DNA of 64,000 nucleotides. Source: UTCHB3 sp964371075. GTDB taxonomy: Bacteria > Bacteroidota > Ignavibacteria > Ignavibacteriales > Ignavibacteriaceae. Where the stretch lies: assembly GCA_964371075.1 (NCBI GenBank), contig CAYJKN010000004.1, forward strand, positions 186,001-250,000, in the 5' to 3' direction. The translations under genes and the position numbers were made by a program. How positions within the stretch are numbered: the first letter of the stretch is position 1; the number at the start of each line of letters is the position of its first letter. The notes under the pieces were generated by a model, which saw nothing but the letters and a program-made list of their open reading frames with translations, was not told the origin of the DNA and searched no databases. Below, one piece after another: positions 26,800 through 36,253 of the stretch.

Positions 26800-27424
26800 A
26801 TCATTTGTTTTCAGTCCATTTGATGAAAATACATTTGTCATCTATGATGAAGTTACAAAAGAGGCTGCAATTATCGACCCCGGATGTTATTCTGAGGGAG
26901 AAGAAGCAATGCTTGTCGAATTTATTGAATCCGAAAAACTATTCGTAAAATATTTAATCAATACTCATTGTCATCTTGATCATATATTTGGCAATAATTT
27001 TGTAAAATTAAAATACAACCCAAATTATTTAATCCCTCAAAAAGACCTTTTTCTACTTGAAAATGCACCAAAAATGGGCAGTGCTTTTAGTATCGAAATG
27101 GAAGAAGTGAAACATCCGGATGGGTTTTATGATGAAAACACCATTTTTACTCTCGGAGAGACTAAAATCAAACCACTATTTACTCCGGGTCACACGCCGG
27201 GTGAATATTGCCTTTATGCTCCAACCGAGGGGATTTGCATCGCTGGTGATGTACTTTTTGAACAGGGAATTGGCAGAACTGATCTTTGGGGTGGTGATTA
27301 TGGGATTCTGATCCAATCAATTAAAACCAAATTATTAACACTCCCGGAGGAAACTGTAGTATATCCGGGGCATGGAAACCCAACTACCATTGGAAATGAG
27401 AAAAGATTAAATCCTTTCCTGTAA
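26789..27424 (+). CDS. Metallo-beta-lactamase-fold hydrolase (glyoxalase II-like)
   Basis: 211-aa cytoplasmic hydrolase. The dinuclear metal site is seen as His60, His62, Asp64, His65 (NTHCHLDH), FTPGHTPG, AGDVLF and VYPGHG. This layout matches the YcbL/type II hydroxyacylglutathione-hydrolase-like group; the true thioester or lactone substrate is unknown. The ATG lies within the end of aroC, so it is probably translated from the same message. Confidence 0.9.
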   Translation: MKVKSFVFSPFDENTFVIYDEVTKEAAIIDPGCYSEGEEAMLVEFIESEKLFVKYLINTHCHLDHIFGNNFVKLKYNPNYLIPQKDLFLLENAPKMGSAFSIEMEEVKHPDGFYDENTIFTLGETKIKPLFTPGHTPGEYCLYAPTEGICIAGDVLFEQGIGRTDLWGGDYGILIQSIKTKLLTLPEETVVYPGHGNPTTIGNEKRLNPFL

Positions 27425-27516
27425 AATACTTCAAAACCGCAAGGCTAGTTCAAAATAATTGTATAAGTTTCATAATGTAATTCTGATTTTTGCGGATAAA
27501 TAGTACCGGCACCAAA

Positions 27517-29979
27517 ATGAAAACATTAGTAAAAACTTCATTATTTACCCTCTTTTTAATCTCTTCTGTTTTTTCACAACTAAACTTCGACACTGTCACC
27601 AATCTCCAAATGGGGATGGGGATTTTCTACAAAAAATATGTTGAATATTCTAAACCATGGAATATTTATGTACTTGAGATCGATATGTCTGTTCCCTACA
27701 ATTCAATTGAGACGATAAAAGCTCAGGACAGGCTTGCAGGATATGAAAAAACAAGTTCGATGGCGAGAAGAAGGTCTTACCCGGGACATATAGCGGTTGG
27801 TGCCATTAATGGTGATTTTTATGGCGGAACAGGAATTCCGATCAATATTCAGGTGAGGGATGGTGAAATATTACGGGGTCCAAGTGGTCAATCCACAGTT
27901 GGGTTTAATGAAGCAAAAAATCCGATGCTTGCAAGGGTAACTTTCTCAGGTTCGCTTAAGAAAGGGAATCAATCCCGATCTATTTATACAGTTAATTCCA
28001 CAAGGGGAGATAATCAACTAATCCTGTATAATAAGTTCTATGGGAATTCGACCGGTACTAATTCATTTGGAACAGAGATAAAAATAAAACCGATGGGTGG
28101 ATGGGCTGTAAACGATACAATGTCGTTTATTGTTACATCAAAAGTTACGGGAGTTGGTTCTATGGCATTGAACGATACCACCTGGGTGCTTTCAGGCCAT
28201 GGTACTTCCTCAACTTTTCTGGTGAACAACATAAATGTCGGTGATACAGTAAAATTATTTACAGGAATCGCTCCGGGATTGCCAAAATTGAAAGAATTGA
28301 TCGGTGGCTTTCCAAGAATAATCTACAATGGTTCAGATTATGTTGATCAGGGTTATCTCGAAGAAGGGGGGCCTTCTCACACTTATGAAAGGCATCCCAG
28401 AACAGCGGTGGGATTTTCTCAAGATTCAAATAAAGTCTATTTTGTTGTGGTTGATGGAAGGTCGACGCAGAGTATTGGTATGACTCTCCATGAGTTGGCA
28501 GATTTTATGCAGCGCATAGGAGTCTATCACGGGATAAACCTTGACGGGGGTGGATCAACAACATTTTTTGTAAGAGATTCGGTATTAAATGTCACCTCGG
28601 ATGGTGTTGAAAGAACCGTGGCAAACGCCCTTGCTGTTTTTACATCATCTCCACAAGGTTCTTTAAATAAAGTTCGTATCTCTCCAAATTCTTACAGACT
28701 TTACCACACAGAATCGGTTTCCTTCTCTGCACATGGATTTGATGATTATTTTAATCCTGTCCCTATAAACCAATCACTTGTAACCTATTCTGTCACACCG
28801 GGGATTGGTGTTCTCGATGGCAACACATTTACAGCCGGGAATGACCCCGATACGGGATTTGTGTATCTCGATTATCAGGGGCTAAGAGATTCGGCACTGA
28901 TTATCGTAAAAGGAATAACCCGAATCCAACTTTCCCCTGAATCTTCAGTTACTGACACTTCAAGATTGGTGCCGCTTAAGGCTCAGGCGTGGGATCTTGA
29001 CGGAACTCCACGAAACCTTGAGTTGAACCTTTATGAATGGACAGTTGTAAATCCACTTATAGGTACAATTGATACGATTGGGAGATTTAAAGGAACCTCC
29101 GGAGGCACTACTCAAGTAATTGCCAACCACAGAGGGAATAAGGATACAGTTCAGATTATTGTTGAGATTGGGACCACCAACAGAGTGCTAAGCAGTATGG
29201 ATAACTTGACGGGATGGACCCTTGATCACCTGCTCATGGATTCAACCGGGACTAAACTGAGCATTTCGACAGATACTTTTACTACAGCACCCGGAGCATT
29301 TAAAGTTGATTATAAGTTTACATACCAACCGGGAATTACCAACTACATCTTTCTTAAAACAGATATCCCGGTTTTTGGTGTCCCTGATTCAATCCATCTT
29401 GATGTAAAGGCTGATGGCCCTCAACATCATGTAACTTACTCAGTTACTGATGAGGATAACGAACTATTCAGAATTACAATGGCTCAGTATATTACTTCGG
29501 TGATGTTTGAGGAGACAAAAACAGCTGTAAGCCGTGCGGTTCCGGGAGGTACCAGTGGCACCCTCTACTTTCCATTAAGATTTAAAGAAATCCAGATTAG
29601 ATTATCGAGTACAAAAATTCCGGGGCAAGTTTATACCGGTACAATATATTTTGATAATCTTCAAGTATCTTATCCCGGAAATCCTCCTGTTTCAGTTGAA
29701 CACGAAGTTCTTCCCACCGAATTTGGGTTGTGGGGGAATTTTCCCAATCCATTTAACCCTGAGACAAAGATAAGATATTCATTAAACAGAGCCGGGTTTA
29801 CCAATCTTACGATCTATGATATTACAGGTTCAGTGGTAACAAAATTAGTAAATGAATATCAATCTCCCGGTAAATATCAAATTTCATGGAATGCGAGCCA
29901 TCTTCCAAGTGGTGTTTATATGGCAGTCCTTGATGCTGAGGGGGAAGTAAGAGTTCACAAGATGGTGCTGCTGAAGTAG
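27517..29979 (+). CDS. Secreted phosphodiester glycosidase with T9SS sorting domain
   Basis: 820 aa: signal peptide (cleavage after SSVFSQ), an NAGPA/phosphodiester-glycosidase domain (about 85-385; motifs VGAINGDFYGGTGIP, HPRTAVGF, NLDGGGSTTF), two immunoglobulin-like segments (about 390-560), a jelly-roll-like carbohydrate or stalk region (about 560-720) and a C-terminal type-A T9SS sorting domain (NFPNPFNPETKIRYS to the final HKMVLLK). It would be exported and anchored or released at the cell surface; substrates of the family include GlcNAc-phosphodiesters. The frame opens from TTG at 27490; the ATG at 27517 gives a normal signal peptide. Confidence 0.85.
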   Translation: MKTLVKTSLFTLFLISSVFSQLNFDTVTNLQMGMGIFYKKYVEYSKPWNIYVLEIDMSVPYNSIETIKAQDRLAGYEKTSSMARRRSYPGHIAVGAINGDFYGGTGIPINIQVRDGEILRGPSGQSTVGFNEAKNPMLARVTFSGSLKKGNQSRSIYTVNSTRGDNQLILYNKFYGNSTGTNSFGTEIKIKPMGGWAVNDTMSFIVTSKVTGVGSMALNDTTWVLSGHGTSSTFLVNNINVGDTVKLFTGIAPGLPKLKELIGGFPRIIYNGSDYVDQGYLEEGGPSHTYERHPRTAVGFSQDSNKVYFVVVDGRSTQSIGMTLHELADFMQRIGVYHGINLDGGGSTTFFVRDSVLNVTSDGVERTVANALAVFTSSPQGSLNKVRISPNSYRLYHTESVSFSAHGFDDYFNPVPINQSLVTYSVTPGIGVLDGNTFTAGNDPDTGFVYLDYQGLRDSALIIVKGITRIQLSPESSVTDTSRLVPLKAQAWDLDGTPRNLELNLYEWTVVNPLIGTIDTIGRFKGTSGGTTQVIANHRGNKDTVQIIVEIGTTNRVLSSMDNLTGWTLDHLLMDSTGTKLSISTDTFTTAPGAFKVDYKFTYQPGITNYIFLKTDIPVFGVPDSIHLDVKADGPQHHVTYSVTDEDNELFRITMAQYITSVMFEETKTAVSRAVPGGTSGTLYFPLRFKEIQIRLSSTKIPGQVYTGTIYFDNLQVSYPGNPPVSVEHEVLPTEFGLWGNFPNPFNPETKIRYSLNRAGFTNLTIYDITGSVVTKLVNEYQSPGKYQISWNASHLPSGVYMAVLDAEGEVRVHKMVLLK

Positions 29980-30304
29980 AACCCCGGAACTTCAGAACCT
30001 CAGCACATGGGTACTTGAGTACGTGAGTGACTTGAGTAGCTGAGTAGCAGAGAAGTAATGGTTGAATATTCGACCAGTTGCCTGTGAATTTATACTCTGG
30101 AAAAAGATACTTCGCCAAAATTACCTTTGAGTATCAGAACAAGAAGAAACTCTTGTGCACTCCTTCACTGAGAGTACAATTTAGTTCCTGCCTTTCAGAT
30201 TATTTGAATTGTTGCCATTCACATTTTACTGCACCGAGTCACCCTGAATATTGAAAATTAGTTGTATATTTACACTTTCAGTCAATTGAAATAACCGGTG
30301 AGTT
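29980..30304. other. Gene-free gap with a degenerate tandem array
   Basis: No open frame with a plausible start, no RNA gene. Its left part holds the 8-bp tandem array listed separately. A near-match -7 box TATATTTA begins at 30265, about 40 bases before the first CheW gene, preceded by TTGAAA at 30251; the spacing is too short for a standard promoter. The middle shows nothing recognisable. Confidence 0.7.
30013..30053. repeat. Degenerate 8-bp tandem repeat
   Basis: Units ACTTGAGT, ACGTGAGT, one extra G, ACTTGAGT, AGCTGAGT, AGCAGAGA: a period of eight with decay towards the right. It starts 34 bases after the stop codon of the glycosidase gene. Confidence 0.75.
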
Positions 30305-30760
30305 TTGGAGCATTTCCTTAAGTTTGGTATTGGAAAGTTCGAGTTTTTTGTTCCTTTAAGAACAGTCATAAAAGTTTTACCTGCTGCAACCATCAGGCAA
30401 TACCCGACTGAATTAAGTGGTTCATTGATGGGTTATATCATAATCGAGGGTGAACCGGTTGCCGTGATTGATCTGCACTATAGAACTGGATTAAAATTTG
30501 ATGAACTTGAGTTGACTCACAAAATGATTTTGATGACCTGGAATGGTTTCAAGTTCATCATAATTGCTGATGAAGTTTCCGATGTTGTAGAACTTGACGC
30601 CGAGGATTTTAGTAATTTTGCGATGAATACATATACAAAAGGGGCTGTGCTCATCGACTCAACGGGGAGATTTATTATTAACGATTTAGGATCGTTTATA
30701 AAAGAGGATGTTCTGATTAATTTAACTACTGGGGAAAGATTGTTGGAGGGGAATAAATGA
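30305..30760 (+). CDS. CheW-like coupling protein (first)
   Basis: 151-aa SH3-like CheW domain linking receptors to the CheA kinase. Recognisable parts are FEFFVPLRTVIKVLPA, the GYIIIEGEPVAVIDLH core (equivalent to the GxxxxRGxxxPVxDL strand), and KFIIIADEVSDVVEL. The start is TTG with GGTGAG upstream. It overlaps cheR in ATGA. Two CheW genes flank cheR, the arrangement of Wsp-type arrays. Confidence 0.85.
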   Translation: MEHFLKFGIGKFEFFVPLRTVIKVLPAATIRQYPTELSGSLMGYIIIEGEPVAVIDLHYRTGLKFDELELTHKMILMTWNGFKFIIIADEVSDVVELDAEDFSNFAMNTYTKGAVLIDSTGRFIINDLGSFIKEDVLINLTTGERLLEGNK

Positions 30761-31566
30761 AAAGAGGGGAGAATGTTGACCTCTTTCGGAAGTTCACCTT
30801 ATATCTTGAGAAAAAGTTTGGCTGGTTTGTAATTCCGTCAAAAATTGAAAACACCGCATTTATTCTTGGAAAACTGATTATGAAACATGGTGAATCCGGA
30901 GTTATGGATGTTTTTTCATCACCCGTGAACCATGATTATTTTTCACCTGTTGACGAGGATGTGATCGATCTTTATTCTGTGAGTGAAACATATTTCAACA
31001 GAGAACCTGAAATTTTGGAGCGTCTTAATCAACTTACTGATTCAATACTGGCTACTCGTGACAAAGTAAATATCTTGTGCGCGGCATCGTCATCGGGAGA
31101 AGAGGTTTACAGTGCTTCAATCAGTTTAAAGAATAATTTCTACAACAATGAAGTATCAGTTTATGGGGCGGAAATTAATCAGAGGTTGATAAATCTTGCT
31201 ACAGCAGGGGTATATACTGAGTGGTCACTAAGAACATGTTCAAATGATTATAGAACCAGATATTTTGATCTTTATGAAAAGAAATTTAAGCTTAAAGAAG
31301 AATACATGAAAAATGTTTACTTCAGAAAGTATAATTTACTCTCTCAAAACATCGATTATTACTTTAATGGAATCAGATTTGACATCATTTTGTGCAGGAA
31401 TATTTTTTTATATCTGAATCCAAATGCTATTGAACGGGTAATTGAAAATCTTTTGTCACTACTCAATCCGGGGGGCTATATTATTACCGGGCTCGCTGAG
31501 GGTGCGATATCTGAACGTTTAAAAGCCCATAGTTACTATGGATTCAGAAATATTTTCAAATTCTGA
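30757..31566 (+). CDS. CheR-like receptor methyltransferase
   Basis: 269-aa SAM-dependent enzyme that methylates glutamates of chemoreceptors. The helical N-terminal domain is followed by SETYFNREPEILERL (the TxFFRE region), the SAM loop CAASSSGEEVYSASI, GAEINQ, and the family hallmark FDIILCRNIFLYL. It has no C-terminal TPR domain, unlike WspC of Pseudomonas. No CheB methylesterase is nearby, so reversal of methylation is unexplained. Confidence 0.9.
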   Translation: MKRGENVDLFRKFTLYLEKKFGWFVIPSKIENTAFILGKLIMKHGESGVMDVFSSPVNHDYFSPVDEDVIDLYSVSETYFNREPEILERLNQLTDSILATRDKVNILCAASSSGEEVYSASISLKNNFYNNEVSVYGAEINQRLINLATAGVYTEWSLRTCSNDYRTRYFDLYEKKFKLKEEYMKNVYFRKYNLLSQNIDYYFNGIRFDIILCRNIFLYLNPNAIERVIENLLSLLNPGGYIITGLAEGAISERLKAHSYYGFRNIFKF

Positions 31567-31567
31567 T

Positions 31568-32074
31568 ATGACTTCAGACAATAGAAAAAAAATTCTGGAT
31601 GAGAGAGCAGATAAACTGGCTCTTGTGAAGCAGATTGATAGTGGTCATGCTGAAATGAAGGAGTATTTATCATTTATTTGTGGTGGGGATAGTTTTCTCC
31701 TTCAATCTGAGTATGTTGACGAAGTTGTTCGTTATAAAGAGGTAACATCTCTACCGGGAGTTGACAGAAAACTTTCCGGCATCTTCAACTTTCGCGGATC
31801 AATTCTTGGTGTTTATGATGGCGAGAAGTTATTAAATGGCAAAAATGGTGAATCAGTTTCAAATCATTATATCATCGTTTGCAGTTTAGGAAAGGTGCAA
31901 TTTGCTATTTCCTGCGAGGAGATAACAGGAATACAACACCGCTCACTTTCCGATTTATTAGAGAACAGCAGTAATGAACTTCTGCCATCAATCATCATGG
32001 GAGTATTTGATGACTCCGCGAGATGTATCGATTTTGAAAAGTTAGTAAAAGACGAAAGTCTGAAAATTTTGTGA
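31568..32074 (+). CDS. CheW-like coupling protein (second)
   Basis: CheW domain preceded by a charged 30-residue N-terminal extension. Conserved core: EYLSFICGGDSFLLQSEYV, VTSLPGVDRKLSGIFNFRGS with the NxRG strand, and VQFAISCEEITGI. The frame is also open from an ATG at 31538, inside cheR; the ATG at 31568 follows the cheR stop directly and is preferred without a strong ribosome site for either. Lies 19 bases before the receptor gene. Confidence 0.86.
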   Translation: MTSDNRKKILDERADKLALVKQIDSGHAEMKEYLSFICGGDSFLLQSEYVDEVVRYKEVTSLPGVDRKLSGIFNFRGSILGVYDGEKLLNGKNGESVSNHYIIVCSLGKVQFAISCEEITGIQHRSLSDLLENSSNELLPSIIMGVFDDSARCIDFEKLVKDESLKIL

Positions 32075-32093
32075 TTTTAAAACAGGTTTCTTC

Positions 32094-33743
32094 ATGAACT
32101 GGATTAACAGTATATCAACCCGCTGGAAATTGTTTTTTTCATTTTCAAGCTTAATTATTTTTTCCTTTCTCCTTATCTATTTTAATCTTGATGCATATGA
32201 CAGCATCGAAGAATTAACAACTGAAAAGATCACCTCATATACAAAAGTTGTTACAGAATTAAACACTGTGCAGAAGAAAACCGGTGCAATACAGGAGGAG
32301 GTTATAAATGCACTTCCATCCGAATCATGGGACAGGCAGAAGGAATATGACAAAATCAGAGTTGATTTTGAAAAGGAACTGGATACAATAAAACGGAAGT
32401 TCGCAAAAGTTGAGGATATAAACATTCTTACTGACTTAACAAAAACTGCCGATCAATTTTTATTATCGACCGATTCGCTTCTAAATTATTTACACCTTGC
32501 TGTAACCGGAGGCGCCATCGATAAAAATATTCTCACCAATCTTTCGAGGACACAACAAAGTAATTTTGCACTTATAAATCTGGTCGTGAATAATCTTATT
32601 GCAGCATATCAGATCAAAACAGAGCAAAATATCCTTGCTGTGGATGAGATAATTGATAACAAAAGGATGCTTTTATTTATAACCGGGGGTTTTTTAGTAC
32701 TGCTTGCAACAGCACTTATTGCATTTCTTACTACAAATCTTGCTCTCCCATTGCTTGACCTGAGTAAAAGCGCTAAATTGGTATCCACAGGTGATTTGAC
32801 GGTAATGGTAACCCACACAAACCGAAAAGACGAGATTGGTGTACTTGCCAGGTCATTTGCAGACATGATAGCTTCTTTAAAAGAAATAACTTCAGAACTT
32901 AATGAAGCTGTGGCTACACTCAACACTTATTCTAACAAAATTTTCAGCAATACTGCCGAACTTGCAAGCAGTTCAACAGAAACAGTGGCTGCAATCACGG
33001 AAACCACGGCCACTGTTGAAGAAGTAAGACAGACATCCTATCTCTCAAATAAAAAAGCGAAAGAGGTGGCTGAAAGAGCACAAGAATCTTTCGATATTTC
33101 AGCAACAGGACAGGAATCAACCAAACAGACAATTGGTGTTATCACCAAATTTGGCACCCACATGCACTCCATTTCGGACAACATTCTGAAACTTAACGAA
33201 AGAAGCAGACTTATCGGAGAGATAATTGCCGCGGTAAACGATATTGCAGAACAATCAAATCTTCTTGCGGTAAACGCTTCAATCGAGGCAGCCAGAGCCG
33301 GAGAGCAGGGAAAAGGATTTGCTGTTGTTGCACAAGAAATAAGGAATTTGTCTGAGCAGTCGAAACAATCAACTTCACAAGTGAGACTTATACTTCAAGA
33401 TATTCAAAACTTCGTAAATTCAGCAGTATTATCAACTGAGCAAGCTTCAAAAGCCCTTGAAGATGGTATTGCTACCTCGAATCAGACAGGGATAGTAATT
33501 ACAGAACTCGTAAAAAGTATAGAATTATCGTATGATGCATCGCTCCAGATTACTTCTTCAAATCAGCAACAACAAATTGGAATGGACCAGATAGCATCTG
33601 CTATGGAGAATATCAGAACAGCAAGTTCACACAATGCCAATTCCACACGTGAGGTGGAATCTTACACCAATCAGTTGTTAAATTTGAGCAACAGCATTGC
33701 GAGTCAGATAAAGAAATTCAAATTCATAAAGAGTGATGGATAA
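32094..33743 (+). CDS. Methyl-accepting chemotaxis protein
   Basis: 549-aa transmembrane receptor: helix 1 about 12-28, a helical sensor region of about 160 residues probably in the periplasm, helix 2 about 193-214, HAMP (about 215-268, ending DEIGVLARSFADMI) and a cytoplasmic signalling coiled coil whose tip is EQSNLLAVNASIEAARAGEQ (385-404). No C-terminal CheR/CheB-binding pentapeptide is seen; it ends FKFIKSDG. The ligand is unknown. Its stop overlaps the start of cheA. Confidence 0.95.
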   Translation: MNWINSISTRWKLFFSFSSLIIFSFLLIYFNLDAYDSIEELTTEKITSYTKVVTELNTVQKKTGAIQEEVINALPSESWDRQKEYDKIRVDFEKELDTIKRKFAKVEDINILTDLTKTADQFLLSTDSLLNYLHLAVTGGAIDKNILTNLSRTQQSNFALINLVVNNLIAAYQIKTEQNILAVDEIIDNKRMLLFITGGFLVLLATALIAFLTTNLALPLLDLSKSAKLVSTGDLTVMVTHTNRKDEIGVLARSFADMIASLKEITSELNEAVATLNTYSNKIFSNTAELASSSTETVAAITETTATVEEVRQTSYLSNKKAKEVAERAQESFDISATGQESTKQTIGVITKFGTHMHSISDNILKLNERSRLIGEIIAAVNDIAEQSNLLAVNASIEAARAGEQGKGFAVVAQEIRNLSEQSKQSTSQVRLILQDIQNFVNSAVLSTEQASKALEDGIATSNQTGIVITELVKSIELSYDASLQITSSNQQQQIGMDQIASAMENIRTASSHNANSTREVESYTNQLLNLSNSIASQIKKFKFIKSDG

Positions 33744-36153
33744 CAACTTTTACGACAGGTTATTCAAAACCTTTTCGGTAGAAGCAGAGGAACATCTGTT
33801 TCTGATGTCAGCCGGTTTGTTAAAACTTGAAAAAATCACTTCTCCTGCTGTTGAAGCCCCTGAAATAATCGAAGAGGTATATAGAGAGGCTCACAGCCTT
33901 AAAGGTGCCTCAAGAGCCGTAGGACTCAGCCAGATTGAGTTCCTTCTACAACACATGGAAACCTATTTTTCTTTAGTTAAGAAAAAAGAGATAGAGCCTG
34001 AACCAAACCATTTTGACCTCCTTTTTAAAGCCATTGATCTTACCAGAGAATTTCTGAACCTTAAAAAACAGGGTTTGGAAGACTTGGAAGGGGATGAATC
34101 AATCCGCTTGTTGAGTGAGGAGATTAAAGTTATGGCTCAGGGAATTCCTTTAAAGGAATTAGTTGAACAAGAGGTTAAACCGGTCCAGCCGGAGCATGAA
34201 ATTAAGAGGGATGAGGAATTTGCAACCTATAACCTTAATCTTAATAAGATTAGAAAAAAACTTAAAAAAAAGCAGGAGACTGTTGGGGACCCTAAAAAAG
34301 AATCTTTAAATTTACCTGAAATCGAAGTTACAACCATTGATCCACCTTTAACACCAAGGAAGAAAAACGAGGAACACCGCCCACTACAGGTAACCCCTGA
34401 AACGATAAGGGTGAGTACCTCTAAAATTGACGATTTAAGGAGCAGAACGGAAGAACTCTTAACGATAAAACTAAACTACGATCAATTATTGAGTGATCTG
34501 CGAAAAGTGAATTCTTCAGTGGAATCGGAACAAAAGGGAATCGAAAGACTTGCTGAGAGTTTTAAAAGATTGTTGTCATTGACAAAAGAGATGCCTGCAG
34601 AGATGAAAGAACACTTTAAGGATATCTCAGAATCTGTTAAAGTACTGGTGGAGAGTTCTTATTCAAATGCCCGTAATGTGAATGAAGTTGTGAGTGCGAT
34701 TAAAAAACAAAAATCAGCATCTTACAGGCTAATAAATGAAGTATCAGATCAGGCTCAGACTTTGTTGATGTTACCATTTAGTTTTGTCCTCGATTTTCTT
34801 CCAAAATCTGTGAGAGATCTTGCCAAACATCTTGATAAAGAAGTAAATCTTGTTATTTCCGGTGCTGATATTGAAGTTGACAGAAGAATTTTGGAGGAGC
34901 TAAAGGATCCACTTCTGCATATAGTCAGGAATAGTGTTGATCATGGAATCGAAAAACCTGAAGAAAGATTAAAAGCAGGAAAACCTTCGACAGGACTGAT
35001 AAATATTGAGGTTACGGGACCCATTGAAGGCAATATCGAAATGGTCATAACTGATGATGGCCGGGGACTTGATGTTGAAACATTACGGCTTAAAGGGATA
35101 GAAAAAGGGATAGTCCTCGCAGGTGATTCACCCGAACAAACAAAACAAAAAATTGAAGAAATGATATTTGATTCGGGCATAACTACTTCGGGAGTGGTGA
35201 CTGACATCTCAGGCAGGGGGCTTGGGATGAGTATAGTAAAAGAGAAAGTTGAAAAACTTAAGGGATCTATTTCATTGAAGTCTGAAAACGGTAAATCGAT
35301 GCAGGTAGTTCTCAAATTACCTGTGACCATTTCCTCTACGAGGGGAGTGCTCGTAAAAGCCGGCAACTTTAAGTTCATTCTTGAATCACAATTTGTGGAA
35401 AAAATAGCCCGGATCCCCAAATCAAGAATAAAATATTTTGGAAACGGCTATGGAATTCAGCTTGAAGAGAGGATCATCCCGCTATCAATCATAAAAAGTG
35501 ATTTGGGGATCGACAACAGGCCGGTTACGGATGAAGTTATACCATCAGTCTTTATTACCTCGAAAGGAAAGTCGCTTGCCCTTGCTGTAGATGAAATTTA
35601 TGAGGAACAAGAGATTATCATCAAACCTTTTCAGGTTCCCATTGATGGAATAAAATCCTATTCGGGTGCCACAATACTTGGTGACGGCAAATTATATCCC
35701 GTGTTGAGTGCTGCGTATCTTCTTGGAATCGAGGAAGTTAGCAGGAGCGACAGGAAGATGATTGGTAATAAGCGCTCAATTGAACTGCTTGTTGTGGATG
35801 ATTCGATAACCTCACGCACTCTCCTGTTGGAAATTCTCGAGTTTGCAGGATTTAAAGTGGACACAACAGAGGATGGAGTAGAAGCATACAGGATGCTCAT
35901 GTCAAAAAGTTATGATCTTTTGGTATCTGATATTGAGATGCCAAATATGAATGGTCTTGAGCTTACCTCAAAGGTAAGAGAGACATCATCACTAAAGAGT
36001 TTACCGGTGATTCTTGTAACCGGACTCGCCAAAGATGAAGATAAGGAGCGTGGAATAAAGGCAGGGGCAAACGCTTATATCTTAAAAAAGAGTTTTGATC
36101 AGTCAGTTTTGATCGAAACTATTAATTTTTTGCTCGAAAAAAAAGATAATTAA
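33736..36153 (+). CDS. CheA-type histidine kinase fused to a receiver domain
   Basis: 805-aa hybrid like WspE, FrzE or the end of ChpA. Order: HPt with His53 in EAHSLKGASR; a charged linker (about 135-230); dimerisation and ATPase core with N399 (RNSVDHGIE), DDGRGLD and GRGLGMSIV; a CheW-like regulatory domain (about 535-660); and a C-terminal receiver with Asp732 in LVSDIEMPNMNG and the switch threonine in VTGLAKD. There is no separate CheY or P2-like docking domain visible. ATG at 33736 overlaps the receptor gene by eight bases; a GTG at 33733 is possible. Confidence 0.95.
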   Translation: MDNNFYDRLFKTFSVEAEEHLFLMSAGLLKLEKITSPAVEAPEIIEEVYREAHSLKGASRAVGLSQIEFLLQHMETYFSLVKKKEIEPEPNHFDLLFKAIDLTREFLNLKKQGLEDLEGDESIRLLSEEIKVMAQGIPLKELVEQEVKPVQPEHEIKRDEEFATYNLNLNKIRKKLKKKQETVGDPKKESLNLPEIEVTTIDPPLTPRKKNEEHRPLQVTPETIRVSTSKIDDLRSRTEELLTIKLNYDQLLSDLRKVNSSVESEQKGIERLAESFKRLLSLTKEMPAEMKEHFKDISESVKVLVESSYSNARNVNEVVSAIKKQKSASYRLINEVSDQAQTLLMLPFSFVLDFLPKSVRDLAKHLDKEVNLVISGADIEVDRRILEELKDPLLHIVRNSVDHGIEKPEERLKAGKPSTGLINIEVTGPIEGNIEMVITDDGRGLDVETLRLKGIEKGIVLAGDSPEQTKQKIEEMIFDSGITTSGVVTDISGRGLGMSIVKEKVEKLKGSISLKSENGKSMQVVLKLPVTISSTRGVLVKAGNFKFILESQFVEKIARIPKSRIKYFGNGYGIQLEERIIPLSIIKSDLGIDNRPVTDEVIPSVFITSKGKSLALAVDEIYEEQEIIIKPFQVPIDGIKSYSGATILGDGKLYPVLSAAYLLGIEEVSRSDRKMIGNKRSIELLVVDDSITSRTLLLEILEFAGFKVDTTEDGVEAYRMLMSKSYDLLVSDIEMPNMNGLELTSKVRETSSLKSLPVILVTGLAKDEDKERGIKAGANAYILKKSFDQSVLIETINFLLEKKDN

Positions 36154-36177
36154 CTTAATCGATAAATAAATAGTTGA

Positions 36178-36229
36178 CTCTTTTATAGATTAGTATTACG
36201 GGATTTTGAAAATTCCGACCATAAAAGAG
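36178..36229. promoter_or_regulatory. Nested inverted repeats between cheA and the REC-kinase gene
   Basis: Outer arms CTCTTTTAT (36178-36186) and ATAAAAGAG (36221-36229) match perfectly. Inside, CGGGATTTT (36199-36207) and AAAATTCCG (36209-36217) form a second dyad with one G-T pair. No T tract follows, so a plain terminator is unlikely; an operator or a structured leader fits better. The REC-kinase ribosome site (TGAGGA) follows. Confidence 0.4.
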
Positions 36230-36253
36230 AGAAATTGAGACCTGAGGATTTTA

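Noticed and set aside
27425..27516. Promoter with GATTTTTG before the glycosidase gene
   Set aside because: First position of the -7 box mismatches and no -33 element is seen.
34941..35420. 159-codon minus-strand frame inside cheA
   Set aside because: Serine-rich shadow of a well-supported CheA core domain.
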